A DNA stretch of 64,000 nucleotides from Kineococcus sp. NBC_00420 (lineage in GTDB: Bacteria > Actinomycetota > Actinomycetes > Actinomycetales > Kineococcaceae): the NCBI RefSeq assembly GCF_036021035.1, contig NZ_CP107930.1, positions 5,170,006-5,234,005 on the forward strand, in the 5' to 3' direction. The notes below the pieces were generated by a model, which was not told where the DNA came from, ran no database searches, and saw only the letters and a program-made list of their open reading frames with translations. Shown here piece by piece: positions 34,110-43,815 of this stretch. Each line of letters begins with the position of its first letter. Positions within the stretch are counted from its first letter, which is position 1. The translations under genes and the position numbers were made by a program.

Positions 34110-34874
34110 TCATTCCCAGCGGAACCAGCGCGCGCAGGCCAGGCCCGCGACGAGGCCCCACGCGGCGAGGACGAGCAGCGGGACGACGGCGACCGTGCCG
34201 GTGGCGAGAGCCTGCCGGACGGCGGTCCCCAGGGCCCCCGAGGGCAGCACCCCGGCGAACGCGCCGAGCGGGGACGGCAGCACCAGCCCACCCCCCGCGA
34301 GCAGCAGCACCCAGACGAAGTTGGCGACGGCGAGGGTGCCTTCGGCGCGGACCGTCCCGGCCAGCAGCAGGCCCAGCGACGTGAACGCCGCGACGCCGAG
34401 GAGCACGGCCGGGACGGCCGCGGCCAGGGCGGCGGCGTCGGGGGACCAGCCGAGGAACAGCGCGATGACGCCGAGCACGACGACCTGGACCACCACGACG
34501 GCCAGCACCGAGAGGACCTTCCCCACGAGCAGGCCCGAGCGCGCCAGCGGACTGGCCGCCAGCAGGCGCAGCACGCCGTTGCGCCGGTCGAACCCCGTTC
34601 CGATGGCCTGCCCGGTGAAGGCGGTGGAGACCACCGCGAGGGCCACGACACCCCCCAGGGCCAGCGCCGGGCGGTCGCCGGAGCCGAGGTCGAGGGAGGT
34701 GACGCGGGTGACCCCGACGAGCACCAGGGCGGGCAGGAGGAGGGTCAGCAGCAGCTGCTCGCCGTTGCGCAACGAGACCTTGGTCTCGAACGCGGCCTGG
34801 CGCAGCACCCGGCGGGCCAGCGGCGCCGCGGTCCCGGCGGGCGTGAAGTCGAGGGTCGTTGCACCGGACGTCAT
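34110..34874 (-). CDS. ABC-2 type transporter permease
   Basis: 254 aa membrane protein with about six helices. The first follows an amphipathic N-terminal segment (AAFETKVSLRNGEQLLLTLL, given in part), and a middle segment GFDRRNGVLRLLAASPLARSGLLVGK is the conserved ABC-2 motif before helix 3. It pairs with the ATPase gene upstream, whose stop overlaps its ATG (ATGA). Such pairs export drugs, lipids or peptides; the substrate is unknown. It belongs to the drug-exporter (DrrB-like) type. Its location next to the suf operon is common in actinobacteria. Confidence 0.85.
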   Translation of the reverse strand: MTSGATTLDFTPAGTAAPLARRVLRQAAFETKVSLRNGEQLLLTLLLPALVLVGVTRVTSLDLGSGDRPALALGGVVALAVVSTAFTGQAIGTGFDRRNGVLRLLAASPLARSGLLVGKVLSVLAVVVVQVVVLGVIALFLGWSPDAAALAAAVPAVLLGVAAFTSLGLLLAGTVRAEGTLAVANFVWVLLLAGGGLVLPSPLGAFAGVLPSGALGTAVRQALATGTVAVVPLLVLAAWGLVAGLACARWFRWE

Positions 34875-35833
34875 CGCAGGGTCCTCCCGGTCAGGTCGAG
34901 GAAGACGTCCTCGAGCGTCCGGCGCACCGGTCCGACCCCCTCGGCGAGGACGTCGTGGGTGGCGCACCAGTTGGTCACGGTCGCCACGACCCGCGGGTCG
35001 ACGTCGATGCCGCTGACCAGGTACCGGCCGGTGTCGACCTCGGAGACGTCGGCGCCGACCGGCAGCGCGCGGGCCAGGGACTCGGTGGGCAGTCCCGGCC
35101 GCGAGCGGAAGGCCAGCGAGGCGGGACCGCGGGTGAGCTCGTCGGGGGAGCCGGTGGCGACCGCCCGGCCGTGGTCGACGACGACGACGGAGTCGGCGAG
35201 GCGTTCGGCCTCCTCCATGAGGTGGGTGGTGAGCACGACCGCCACCCCCGCGGCCCGCACCTCGCGCACGACGTCCCAGACGGCGAGCCGCGCCTGCGGG
35301 TCGAGGCCGGCGCTGGGTTCGTCGAGGAAGACCAGCTCGGGCCGGCCCACGAGCGCGCAGGCCGTCGCGAGCCGCTGGCGCTGGCCGCCGGAGAGGCGGC
35401 GCACGCGGGTCTTCGCGAAGGAGGTGAGCCCGAGCCGCTCGGCGAGGGCGTCGACGTCGAGGGGGTCGGTGTGCAGCCCGGCGAGGTGGCGCAGCGCCTC
35501 CAGGGCCCCGACGCCGCTGGGCAGCCCGCCGTCCTGCAGCATCACCCCGACCCGCGGCCGCAGGGTGGCCGCGTCCGCGACCGGGTCCAGTCCGAGGACG
35601 CGGACGGTGCCGGAGTCGGCGCGCTGCAGCCCCTCGCAGATGCCGACCGTCGTCGTCTTGCCCGCCCCGTTCGGGCCGAGCAGGGCGGTCACGCGACCGC
35701 GTTCGGCGCGGAAGGACAGGCCGTCGAGCACGGCGGAGCCGCCGGGGTAGGTCTTGCGCAGGTCGCTCACCTCGACGGCCGCGTCCTTGCGGAAGTCGCC
35801 CAGGGTCAGGGGTGAGGGGGAGCCGATCGCCAC
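34871..35833 (-). CDS. ABC-2 exporter ATP-binding protein
   Basis: 320 aa. Walker A GPNGAGKTTT, Q-loop VMLQDGGLPS, signature LSGGQRQRL, Walker B LVFLDEPSAGLDP and H-loop TTHLMEEAE are intact. The C-terminal 90 residues form the DUF4162-like regulatory domain of DrrA-type ATPases. The GTG at 35833 is used; it comes 8 nt after TAGACT, whereas the in-frame codon at 35920 lies upstream of that -10. It diverges from sufR. Confidence 0.88.
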   Translation of the reverse strand: MAIGSPSPLTLGDFRKDAAVEVSDLRKTYPGGSAVLDGLSFRAERGRVTALLGPNGAGKTTTVGICEGLQRADSGTVRVLGLDPVADAATLRPRVGVMLQDGGLPSGVGALEALRHLAGLHTDPLDVDALAERLGLTSFAKTRVRRLSGGQRQRLATACALVGRPELVFLDEPSAGLDPQARLAVWDVVREVRAAGVAVVLTTHLMEEAERLADSVVVVDHGRAVATGSPDELTRGPASLAFRSRPGLPTESLARALPVGADVSEVDTGRYLVSGIDVDPRVVATVTNWCATHDVLAEGVGPVRRTLEDVFLDLTGRTLR

Positions 35834-35841
35834 GAGGGTTG

Positions 35842-35847
35842 AGTCTA
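35842..35847 (-). promoter_or_regulatory. -10 element of the ABC-2 exporter operon
   Basis: TAGACT on the minus strand, 8 nt before GTG 35833. Confidence 0.5.
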
Positions 35848-35916
35848 CGAGCCCGGGTAGTAGCCGCTGGACCACGTGGGCCAGGTCACCCCGCGGGGTG
35901 GTTGGGCGAGCGACGG

Positions 35917-35967
35917 CCAATTAGGTAACATGGGTGTTGTGCAAATGGTGAGGCCGACCTTAGTTGG
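35917..35967 (+). promoter_or_regulatory. sufR promoter with an imperfect inverted repeat
   Basis: The -10 TAACAT (35926-35931) ends 7 nt before GTG 35939. Around it, CCAATTAGGT (35917-35926) and ACCTTAGTTGG (35957-35967) are near-complementary (one mismatch and one bulge). SufR represses its own operon in other bacteria, so this could be its operator; the two arms are 30 bp apart, which is wide. Confidence 0.4.
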
Positions 35968-36685
35968 TGAGGACGCACGGACCCGTACCCGGGTGCGGGC
36001 GACCGTCGCCGAGTTCGGTCCCGTCACCGCCGCCCGCATCGCCGAGCTGCTGGGTCTCACGGTCGCCGCCGTCCGGCGCCACCTCGACCCGATGGTGGCT
36101 GAAGGGGTGCTCGAGACCCGGGAGCCGCGTGCGGACGCCCGCCGCGGCCGGGGCCGTCCCGCCAAGGACTACGTGGTCGGCTCGGCCGGGCACGACGCCC
36201 TGCCGGCCGGCTACGACGACCTCGCGCTCTCGGCCCTGGCCTACCTCGCCGAGGTCCAGGGACCGCAGGCCGTCGAGGACTTCGCGAACCGGCGCTTCGC
36301 CGCGCTGGAGCACTCCCTCGCCGGTCTGGAGGGGACGGTGCCCGAGCGGGTGCAGGCCCTCGTCGAGGCGCTGGCCGCCCAGGGCTACTCGGCCAGTTCG
36401 CGCCCGGCGGCGCGGGGAACAGCCACCGAAGGGCTCCAGTTGTGCCAGGGGCACTGCCCGGTGCAACGGGTCGCCGAGTCCTTCCCGCAGCTGTGCGAGG
36501 CCGAGCGGCGCACGTTCGAGCGGATCCTCGGCACCCGTGTCCAGCGGTTGGCCACGCTCGCGCACGGCGACCACGTCTGCACCTCGTTCGTACCGCTCGA
36601 GGCGCTGACCCAGAACCAGCACGACCCGCAAGACGACACCGTGGCCACCGCCACGGGGGACCAGACGGAAGGACGACGCTCGTGA
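35939..36685 (+). CDS. sufR: SufR, iron-sulfur-responsive repressor of the suf operon
   Basis: 248 aa. An N-terminal winged helix ([23 protein letters not shown] in part, ending in [11 protein letters not shown]) is followed by a ligand domain. Four cysteines sit in LCQGHCPV, then QLCEAE after 12 residues, and HVCTSF near the C-terminus; these fit the Fe-S ligands of SufR proteins. The loaded repressor would shut off suf genes when clusters are plentiful. The leaderless GTG at 35939 is preferred to ATG 35930, which lies inside the -10. Its stop overlaps the sufB start (GTGA). Confidence 0.92.
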   Translation: MQMVRPTLVGEDARTRTRVRATVAEFGPVTAARIAELLGLTVAAVRRHLDPMVAEGVLETREPRADARRGRGRPAKDYVVGSAGHDALPAGYDDLALSALAYLAEVQGPQAVEDFANRRFAALEHSLAGLEGTVPERVQALVEALAAQGYSASSRPAARGTATEGLQLCQGHCPVQRVAESFPQLCEAERRTFERILGTRVQRLATLAHGDHVCTSFVPLEALTQNQHDPQDDTVATATGDQTEGRRS

Positions 36686-38118
36686 CCGACACCGTGTCCG
36701 ACACCCAGACCACCGCGGGCCCGCCCGAACTCGAGGGCATGGGCAAGTACGCCTACGGCTGGGCGGACTCCGACGTCGCCGGCTCGACCGCCCGCCGCGG
36801 GCTCTCCGAGGACGTCGTGCGCAACATCTCCTCGCTCAAGAACGAGCCCGAGTGGATGCTCGCCCTGCGCCTCAAGGCCCTGCGCCTCTTCGGCCGCAAG
36901 CCGATGCCGAACTGGGGTTCCGACCTCAGCGGCATCGACTTCGACAACATCAAGTACTTCGTCCGCTCGACGGAGAAGCAGGCCACCAGCTGGGACGAGC
37001 TCCCCGAGGACATCAAGGCGACCTACGACCGCCTGGGCATCCCCGAGGCCGAGAAGCAGCGCCTCATCGCCGGCGTCGCCGCGCAGTACGAGTCCGAGGT
37101 CGTCTACCACCAGATCCGCGAGGACCTGGAGGAGAAGGGTGTCATCTTCGTCGACACCGACACCGGTCTGCGCGAGCACGAGGAACTCTTCCGCGAGTAC
37201 TTCGGCACCGTCATCCCGGTGGGCGACAACAAGTTCGCGTCGCTGAACACCGCGGTGTGGTCCGGCGGCTCGTTCATCTACGTGCCCAAGGGCGTCCACG
37301 TCGACATCCCGCTGCAGGCCTACTTCCGGATCAACACCGAGAACATGGGCCAGTTCGAGCGCACGCTGATCATCGCCGACGAGGACTCTTACGTGCACTA
37401 CGTGGAGGGCTGCACGGCGCCGATCTACCAGAGCGACTCGCTGCACTCCGCGGTCGTCGAGATCATCGTGAAGAAGAACGCCCGCGTGCGCTACACGACG
37501 ATCCAGAACTGGTCGAACAACGTCTACAACCTGGTCACCAAGCGCGCCACGGCCGCCGAGGGCGCGACCATGGAGTGGGTCGACGGGAACATCGGGTCCA
37601 AGGTCACGATGAAGTACCCCGCGATCTACCTCATGGGCGAGCACGCCAAGGGCGAGACGCTGTCCATCGCCATGGCCGGTGAGGGTCAGCACCAGGACGC
37701 CGGCGCCAAGATGGTCCACGCGGCGCCGTACACCGCGAGCTCGATCATCTCGAAGTCGATCGCCCGCGGCGGTGGCCGCACGTCCTACCGAGGGCTCATC
37801 CAGGTCCTCGAGGGCGCGCACCACTCGGCCTCCACGGTGCGCTGCGACGCGCTGCTGGTCGACACCATCTCCCGCTCGGACACCTACCCCTACAACGACA
37901 TCCGCGAGGACGACGTCGTCATGGGTCACGAGGCCACGGTCTCGAAGGTCTCCGACGACCAGCTCTTCTACCTCATGAGCCGCGGCATGGCCGAGGACGA
38001 GGCCATGGCGATGATCGTGCGCGGGTTCATCGAACCCGTCGCGCGGGAACTGCCCATGGAGTACGCGCTGGAACTCAACCGCCTCATCGAACTGCAGATG
38101 GAAGGGGCCGTCGGCTGA
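36682..38118 (+). CDS. sufB: Fe-S cluster assembly protein SufB
   Basis: 478 aa scaffold subunit of the SufBCD complex. It shows the family core: [18 protein letters not shown] (in part), [40 protein letters not shown] and the C-terminal [18 protein letters not shown]. No intein is present, unlike some mycobacterial sufB genes. GTG 36682 overlaps the sufR stop; GAAGGA lies 11 nt upstream. sufD starts on the last base of its stop codon. Confidence 0.95.
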   Translation: MTDTVSDTQTTAGPPELEGMGKYAYGWADSDVAGSTARRGLSEDVVRNISSLKNEPEWMLALRLKALRLFGRKPMPNWGSDLSGIDFDNIKYFVRSTEKQATSWDELPEDIKATYDRLGIPEAEKQRLIAGVAAQYESEVVYHQIREDLEEKGVIFVDTDTGLREHEELFREYFGTVIPVGDNKFASLNTAVWSGGSFIYVPKGVHVDIPLQAYFRINTENMGQFERTLIIADEDSYVHYVEGCTAPIYQSDSLHSAVVEIIVKKNARVRYTTIQNWSNNVYNLVTKRATAAEGATMEWVDGNIGSKVTMKYPAIYLMGEHAKGETLSIAMAGEGQHQDAGAKMVHAAPYTASSIISKSIARGGGRTSYRGLIQVLEGAHHSASTVRCDALLVDTISRSDTYPYNDIREDDVVMGHEATVSKVSDDQLFYLMSRGMAEDEAMAMIVRGFIEPVARELPMEYALELNRLIELQMEGAVG

Positions 38119-39338
38119 TGACCCTGCTCAACGAAGCCCTCGACGAGAGTCGCGCCGCTCAGCAGGGCGACACCACCGGGGCTCACAGCCACGGTGGCGG
38201 GACCGTCCCCGAGGCGTCCCGCGCCGAGCGCAGGACCTCCTTCGACGTGGCCGACTTCGTCGTGCCCACGGGTCGCGAGGAGGAGTGGAAGTTCTCGCCG
38301 CTGCGTGAGTTCGGCCCGCTCTTCGAGGCCGTGGACGCGGTCGCCGGGAACGCTGCGAGCGTCGAGGTCTCCGGCCCCGCCGTCGTCGAGCACCGCACCG
38401 GCACCCTCGCCGAGGTCGGCGCGGGGTCGGCGTTCGTGCCGGGTGACCGCGCCGCGGCCGCCGGCTGGAGCTCCACCGAGGTCGCGCACCTGGTGAAGGT
38501 GCCGGCCGAGGCCGAACTCGACGAACCCGTCCTCGTCACCATCCGCGGGGAGGCCGGTCGCACCACCGCCGGTCACGTCGTGGTCGAGACGGGGCACCAC
38601 GCCAAGGCGCTCGTCGTGCTCTCGCACCTGGGCGGCGGCGCGCACCGCGGCAACGTCGAGGTCCGCGCGGGCGACGCCTCCGAGGTCACGGTCGTGTCGC
38701 TGCAGGAGTGGGACGCCGACGCGGTCCACATCGGCCAGCACGACGTGCGGGCCGGGCGCGACGCCCGCGTCCGCCACATCAGCGTCTCGCTGGGCGGCAA
38801 GGCCGTCCGGATCTCGGTGAACCTCAGCTACGCGGGCCCCGGCGGCGACGCCACCGCGCTCGGCGTCTACTTCGCGGGTGCCGGTCAGCACACCGAGCAC
38901 CGCCAGTTCGTCGACCACGAGGCCGTCAACTGCAAGAGCTACGTGGAGTACAAGGGCGCGCTGCAGGGCCAGGGCGCGCACGCCGTCTGGATCGGTGACG
39001 TCCTCATCCGCGCCGCGGCCGAGGGCACCGAGACCTACGAGCTGAACCGCAACCTCGTCCTGACCGAGGGGGCGCGCGCCGACTCCGTGCCGAACCTCGA
39101 GATCGAGACCGGCCAGATCGTCGGCGCCGGCCACGCGTCCGCGACGGGTCGCTTCGACGACGAGCAGCTGTTCTACCTGCAGTCGCGCGGCATCACCGAG
39201 GACGAGGCCCGTCGACTGGTGGTCCGCGGGTTCTTCGCGAGCATCGTCGACAAGATCGGGATCCCGGACGTCTCGTCGCGTCTCATGACCACCATCGAAC
39301 GCCAGCTCGCCGAGCGAGAAACCGTTGAGGAGAACTGA
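38118..39338 (+). CDS. sufD: Fe-S cluster assembly protein SufD
   Basis: 406 aa SufB paralogue. N-terminal EEWKFSPLREFGPLF, the beta-helix middle and the C-terminal QLFYLQSRGITEDEARRLVVRGF support the call; an invariant His used in SufBD cluster formation is likely in HTEHRQFVDHEA. The ATG shares its A with the sufB TGA (TGATG). There is a His-containing N-terminal tail (HSHGGG) of no known meaning. Confidence 0.94.
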   Translation: MTLLNEALDESRAAQQGDTTGAHSHGGGTVPEASRAERRTSFDVADFVVPTGREEEWKFSPLREFGPLFEAVDAVAGNAASVEVSGPAVVEHRTGTLAEVGAGSAFVPGDRAAAAGWSSTEVAHLVKVPAEAELDEPVLVTIRGEAGRTTAGHVVVETGHHAKALVVLSHLGGGAHRGNVEVRAGDASEVTVVSLQEWDADAVHIGQHDVRAGRDARVRHISVSLGGKAVRISVNLSYAGPGGDATALGVYFAGAGQHTEHRQFVDHEAVNCKSYVEYKGALQGQGAHAVWIGDVLIRAAAEGTETYELNRNLVLTEGARADSVPNLEIETGQIVGAGHASATGRFDDEQLFYLQSRGITEDEARRLVVRGFFASIVDKIGIPDVSSRLMTTIERQLAERETVEEN

Positions 39339-40097
39339 ATGTCCACCCTGGAGATCCGCGACCTGCACGTGACGGTCGACGAAGCCGACGGCTCCGTGAA
39401 GGAGATCCTGCGCGGGGTCGACCTCACCATCAACTCCGGTGAGGTCCACGCCGTGATGGGGCCCAACGGTTCCGGCAAGTCGACGCTGGCCTACTCGATC
39501 GCGGGCCACCCCAAGTACACCGTCACCGGCGGCAGCGTCACGCTCGACGGCGAGGACGTCCTCGCGATGACCGTCGACGAGCGCGCCCGCGCCGGGATGT
39601 TCCTCGCGATGCAGTACCCCGTCGAGGTCCCCGGGGTCACCGTGTCGAACTTCCTGCGGACCGCGAAGACCGCGATCGACGGCGAGGCGCCCAAGCTGCG
39701 CACGTGGGTCAAGGACGTCAAGCAGGCGATGGACGACCTGAAGATGGACCCCACCTTCGCCGAGCGCAACGTCAACGAGCACTTCTCCGGCGGCGAGAAG
39801 AAGCGCCACGAGATCCTCCAGATGGAGCTGCTCAAGCCCAAGATCGCGATCCTCGACGAGACCGACTCCGGCCTCGACGTCGACGCGCTGAAGATCGTCT
39901 CCGAGGGCGTGAACCGCTCGCTCTCGACCGTGAACCCGGGCGTCCTGCTCATCACGCACTACACGCGGATCCTGCGCTACATCACGCCGCAGTTCGTGCA
40001 CGTGTTCGTCAACGGCCGGGTGGCCGAACAGGGTGGTCCGGAACTGGCCGACGCCCTCGAGGAATCCGGTTACGACCGCTTCCTCACCCACGCCTGA
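39339..40097 (+). CDS. sufC: SufC ATPase
   Basis: 252 aa ABC ATPase that drives SufBCD. Walker A GPNGSGKST, the SufC-type signature FSGGEKKRHEILQ, Walker B IAILDETDSGLDVDALK and H-loop ITHYTRIL are intact. The ATG follows the sufD stop without a gap; GAGGAG stands 7 nt upstream. No Rieske ferredoxin gene separates sufD and sufC. Confidence 0.96.
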   Translation: MSTLEIRDLHVTVDEADGSVKEILRGVDLTINSGEVHAVMGPNGSGKSTLAYSIAGHPKYTVTGGSVTLDGEDVLAMTVDERARAGMFLAMQYPVEVPGVTVSNFLRTAKTAIDGEAPKLRTWVKDVKQAMDDLKMDPTFAERNVNEHFSGGEKKRHEILQMELLKPKIAILDETDSGLDVDALKIVSEGVNRSLSTVNPGVLLITHYTRILRYITPQFVHVFVNGRVAEQGGPELADALEESGYDRFLTHA

Positions 40098-40107
40098 GGA
40101 GGCCCTG

Positions 40108-40467
40108 GTGAGCGAGACAGAAACTTCGGCGACCACCACGTCGGCCAGCGGGCCGACGCCGGCGGCCATCGCCGACATCGAGGAAGCCCTCAAGGACGTC
40201 ATGGACCCCGAGCTGGGGATCAACGTCGTCGACCTGGGCCTCATCTACGGGTTGACGGTCTCCGACGACAACGTCGCGACCATCGACATGACGTTGACCA
40301 GCGCGGCCTGCCCGCTGACCGACGTCATCGAGGACCAGACGCAGCAGGCCCTCGTCGACGTGGTGGCCGACCACCGCATCAACTGGGTGTGGATGCCGCC
40401 GTGGGGTCCCGAGAAGATCACCGACGACGGCAAGGACCAGTTGCGGGCGCTCGGCTTCAACGTCTGA
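40108..40467 (+). CDS. sufT: SufT-type DUF59 iron-sulfur assembly protein
   Basis: 119 aa. After a Thr/Ser-rich tail of about 22 residues comes a DUF59/MIP18 domain: IEEALKDVMDPELGINVVDLGLIYG, given here as LKDVMDPELGINVVDLG, the conserved Cys in TSAACPLTDVI, and a C-terminal VWMPPWGPEKIT. SufT helps mature Fe-S proteins, mainly under high demand. GTG 40108 has TGAGGAGG 5 nt upstream. It directly follows sufC; the cysteine desulfurase sufS and the scaffold/shuttle sufU that normally lie between are absent. Confidence 0.92.
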   Translation: MSETETSATTTSASGPTPAAIADIEEALKDVMDPELGINVVDLGLIYGLTVSDDNVATIDMTLTSAACPLTDVIEDQTQQALVDVVADHRINWVWMPPWGPEKITDDGKDQLRALGFNV

Positions 40468-40485
40468 GCAGGCACGCAGCACCAC

Positions 40486-40522
40486 AGGGGCGCGGCACCG
40501 GGAAACCCGGTGTCGCGCCCCT
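40486..40522 (+). terminator. suf operon terminator
   Basis: 17-bp stem with one G-U pair (40486-40502 with 40506-40522) and an AAA loop, 19 bp after the sufT stop. Confidence 0.85.
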
Positions 40523-40546
40523 CGTGCGTCTGCTTCGCTGACCCTC

Positions 40547-41428
40547 GTGACCGCCCACCCCGCCCCGTCCACCGCCCTCGTCCTCGGGGGCGGCGGCTCG
40601 ACCGGCAACGCCTGGCTGATCGGCGTCGTGGCGGGGCTGTTCGAGGCGGGTCTCGACGTCAGCGACGCCGACCTGACGGTCGGCACCTCGGCCGGGGCCA
40701 CGGTTGCGGCACAGCTGGCCGGGGCGACCCCCACGGAACTGCTGGCCGCCGCGCTCGTCCCCCCGCCCACCCGCACCGGGGGCGGACCGGGCCGCCCGGT
40801 GAGCGACCACCTGCAGCGCCTCCGTGACCTCATCGCCGGGTCGCAGGATCCGGCCGACATGCGTCGGCGGCTCGGGGCCGCAGCGTTGGCGACGGACTCC
40901 GACGCCTCCTGGTCGGTGCAGTGGCGCGACACCGTGGCGGCCCGGTTGCCCCGCCCGGACTGGCCGCAGCGCAGACTCCTCCTCACCGCGCTCGACGCCC
41001 GCACCGGCGAGGGGTTCACCTTCGACCGGAACTCCGGGGCGGACCTCGTCGACGCCGTCGCGGCCAGTTGTTCCAGCCGTCTCCCGTACCGGATCGGGGA
41101 GGACCGCTACCTCGACGGCGGCTACCGCCGCAACGAGAACGCCGACCTCGCCGCCGGGTACGACCGGGTCCTCGTGCTCTCACCGCTCGGCGGCAGGACC
41201 CTGCACCCGCCGGCCTGGGGGATGCAGCTCGCGGCCCAGGTCGAGGAGCTCGAGGCGGGCGGGAGCCACGTCGAGACGGTCGTCCCCGACGTCGAGCACG
41301 AGCACCTCTTCGGCGCGAACGCGATGGACCTCTCGCTGCGCCCGGCCGCGGCGCGGGCCGGTGCCGCACGGGGCCGCGATCTCGCCCACCGCCTCGGCGC
41401 CTCCTGGGCGCAGCGCGGGACCCGCTGA
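40547..41428 (+). CDS. Patatin-like phospholipase
   Basis: 293 aa acyl hydrolase. The oxyanion-hole motif is GGGGSTG at residues 14-20, the nucleophile Ser48 lies in GTSAG, and the catalytic Asp is in YLDGGYR. It has no signal peptide and would be cytoplasmic. The substrate is probably a phospholipid or lysophospholipid but cannot be read from sequence. GTG 40547 is 25 bp after the suf terminator; TTCGCT 7 nt before it is a poor -10. It ends 19 bp from the convergent chemoreceptor gene. A second, unrelated patatin is at 57073. Confidence 0.87.
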   Translation: MTAHPAPSTALVLGGGGSTGNAWLIGVVAGLFEAGLDVSDADLTVGTSAGATVAAQLAGATPTELLAAALVPPPTRTGGGPGRPVSDHLQRLRDLIAGSQDPADMRRRLGAAALATDSDASWSVQWRDTVAARLPRPDWPQRRLLLTALDARTGEGFTFDRNSGADLVDAVAASCSSRLPYRIGEDRYLDGGYRRNENADLAAGYDRVLVLSPLGGRTLHPPAWGMQLAAQVEELEAGGSHVETVVPDVEHEHLFGANAMDLSLRPAAARAGAARGRDLAHRLGASWAQRGTR

Positions 41429-41447
41429 GCCCGCGGGCCCGGGGGTC

Positions 41448-43031
41448 TCAGAAGCGGAAGGTCGAGACGAGGCTCTGCAGGTCGCTCGCGACCCGGGAGA
41501 CGTCCTGGCTGGTCGTCGCGGTGTGCCCGGCGGAGTTGGCGGACTCCACGGCGCCCTGGGCGATGCCGGACATGGTGGCGGAGATCTCGCCGGCGCCGGC
41601 GGAGACCTCGGTGACGTTGCGGACCATCTCCGACGTCGTGGCGGACTGCTCCTCGACGGCCGCCGCGATGGTCGACTGCAGCGCGTCGATGCGGGCGATG
41701 ACCTCGGAGATCTCCGCGATCGCCGCCCCGGCGGCGGTCGCGTCGGCCTGCGTCGAACCGACCTTGGCGACGATCTCCTCGGTCGCGCGGGCCGTCTGCT
41801 GCGCGAGTTCCTTGACCTCCTCGGCGACCACGGCGAAGCCCTTGCCCATCTCCCCGGCGCGGGCGGCCTCGATGGTGGCGTTCAGGGCCAGCAGGTTCGT
41901 CTGCCCGGCGATGGAGGTGATGAGCTTGACGACCTCGCCGATCTCGCGGCTGGAGACCGCGAGGCGGGTGAGGGTCTCGTCCGCGGCCTGGGCGGCGACG
42001 ACGGCGGTGCCGGCGACCTGGCTGGCGTCGGCGGTGGAGGCCGAGATCTCGCGGATCGCGGCGGTCATCTCCTCGCCGGCGGCGGCGACGGTCCCGATGT
42101 TCGCGGAGATCTGCTCGGTGGCCGCGGAGACGACCTGGCTCTGGTGCGAGCTCTCCTCGGCGCCGGCGGACATCTGGGTGGCGACGGTGGTGAGCTCCTC
42201 GGCGGAGGCGGCCAACGTGGAGGAGTTCGCGACGATCTGGGCCATGACCGAGCCGAGACGCTCGGTGGAGGCGTCGAGGGCCTGAGCCATGACGCCGATC
42301 TCGTCCTTGCTGGTGAGGCCGACGCGCTCGTCGAGGTGCCCCTCGGCGAGGCCCCGCACGACCGCCACCACCCGGTGCAGGGGACGGGCGATGCTGCGGG
42401 CGATCACGGTGGCCATGACCAGCGAGGCCACGACGGCGACGGCGATGGTCGCGACCATGAGGACGGCGGCGCGGGCGTAGGCCGTGGCCCCGGCTTGCCG
42501 GGAGGCCTGCGCCGCGGCGAGCTCGCGGTCGTCCATCTCCCGCAGCTGCTGCTCCAGGGAGGCCTCCAGGGGCTTCACCGTCGCGTCGAACCGACCGCTG
42601 AAGGCGCTGGAGTCGAACGACTGGGCGATCCCCTCCAGGTCCTTGCGCGCCGTGAGGTACTGGGCGAGGGCCGTCTCGAAGGCGTCGAGCTGCGCCGGGG
42701 TCTGCACCGGGTCGGTGGCCAGGTAGGCCTTCCAGTCCGCGTCCAGGGCGGCGTCGGCGGCCCGCAGGTCGCCGGCCGCCGCCGTGGTGTGCGTGTCGTC
42801 GGAGGCGATGACGAGGTCGTCGAGGCTCTTCAGGCTCTGCACGAAGTCGGTCTGGACCTGCTGCAGGGTGCTGACCGAGACCACGCTGTTGGAGTACATG
42901 TCCTCGAGCCGGTGCTGGGCCGAGCGCAGGCCGAGGAACCCGACGGCCCCGACGGTGACGATCAGGACCACCACGACGGTGAAGCCGGCGAACAGCTTCG
43001 AGGCGACCCTCAGGTCCCGCAGACGCGACAT
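41448..43031 (-). CDS. Methyl-accepting chemotaxis protein with a four-helix-bundle sensor
   Basis: 527 aa. Membrane helix 1 is at residues 13-34, a roughly 150-residue four-helix-bundle sensor follows (4HB_MCP type, with [18 protein letters not shown]), membrane helix 2 is near 187-211, then HAMP ([18 protein letters not shown]) and the signalling domain with tip [18 protein letters not shown] and [14 protein letters not shown]. It shares the signalling domain with the receptor at 11322 but not the sensor. ATG 43031; upstream GGAGAG is a weak RBS. Ligand unknown. Confidence 0.92.
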   Translation of the reverse strand: MSRLRDLRVASKLFAGFTVVVVLIVTVGAVGFLGLRSAQHRLEDMYSNSVVSVSTLQQVQTDFVQSLKSLDDLVIASDDTHTTAAAGDLRAADAALDADWKAYLATDPVQTPAQLDAFETALAQYLTARKDLEGIAQSFDSSAFSGRFDATVKPLEASLEQQLREMDDRELAAAQASRQAGATAYARAAVLMVATIAVAVVASLVMATVIARSIARPLHRVVAVVRGLAEGHLDERVGLTSKDEIGVMAQALDASTERLGSVMAQIVANSSTLAASAEELTTVATQMSAGAEESSHQSQVVSAATEQISANIGTVAAAGEEMTAAIREISASTADASQVAGTAVVAAQAADETLTRLAVSSREIGEVVKLITSIAGQTNLLALNATIEAARAGEMGKGFAVVAEEVKELAQQTARATEEIVAKVGSTQADATAAGAAIAEISEVIARIDALQSTIAAAVEEQSATTSEMVRNVTEVSAGAGEISATMSGIAQGAVESANSAGHTATTSQDVSRVASDLQSLVSTFRF

Positions 43032-43170
43032 GGCACAACTCTCCGCTCATGGGTCCCGCCGGAGGAGTCCGCAGGCTCTCCACCACCTGTCGGCAGTCGT
43101 CACCCTCGGTCCTGAGCCCCACAACACCGTGACCACCCGGTCGGCCCAGCGGTGACCGTCCCTCCTGGGG

Positions 43171-43815
43171 TCAGTCGAGTCCCCGGGCGGCCAGCGCCTC
43201 ACCCAGCGCCTCCGCGTGCGCGACCGTGCGGACCAGCGTCGGCACGAGCAGCGCCCGCGGGTCGCCACCGAGTCCGCGGGCGGCCGCGGCCTCGCGCGAC
43301 TCCGCGAGCAGGCGACCGACGACGGGGATGCTGGTGATCGTCAGGGTCAGCCCGAGCGCCAGCCGGTCGGGGTCCACCCCGAAGCGGCGCACTGGCGTGG
43401 CGGCCCGCACGACGGTGTCCAGCACCGCCGGGACGGGCGTCGTGGCGGTCACGACCGTCGCCGCCCACAGGCACGCGAGCAGACCCGCGACGGTGGCGAC
43501 CGCGCGCAGCGGCCCCGCGCTCCACAGCTGCACCAGCGCCAGCGCCAGGAGCAGCACCCACACCCGGCGCACCGGCACGAGCAGCAGCCGCACCCGCAGC
43601 CCGCCACCGCGGGCGAGGACGACGACCAGCACGCCGAGACCGACCGGGACCGCGGCGGCGACCACGTCCGGGGCCACCAGCCGCACCACCCCGATCACCG
43701 TGCCCAGGACGAGCAAGACGGCCAGCTTGACCCCCGGAGCGGTCCGGTGCAGCCAGGAGTCACCCGGTTCCACCACCCCCAGCAGCAGCGGCGCCCCGAG
43801 CAGGCCGCGCCTCAC
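43171..43815 (-). CDS. bioN: Energy-coupling factor transporter T subunit (BioN/CbiQ type)
   Basis: 214 aa membrane protein with about five helices. The C-terminal cytoplasmic part has the EcfT coupling motifs: ARGLGGDPRAL and the last ARGLD, where two Ala-Arg-Gly boxes dock on the ATPases. It transmits ATP hydrolysis to the S subunit BioY. GTG 43815 overlaps the ATPase stop codon (GTGA). The bioY-ATPase-T order supports biotin as the substrate. Confidence 0.85.
   Translation of the reverse strand: MRRGLLGAPLLLGVVEPGDSWLHRTAPGVKLAVLLVLGTVIGVVRLVAPDVVAAAVPVGLGVLVVVLARGGGLRVRLLLVPVRRVWVLLLALALVQLWSAGPLRAVATVAGLLACLWAATVVTATTPVPAVLDTVVRAATPVRRFGVDPDRLALGLTLTITSIPVVGRLLAESREAAAARGLGGDPRALLVPTLVRTVAHAEALGEALAARGLD

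Noticed and set aside
36682-38118. Intein in sufB
   Set aside because: Mycobacterial sufB can carry one, but here the 478-aa frame is continuous and collinear with intein-free homologues.
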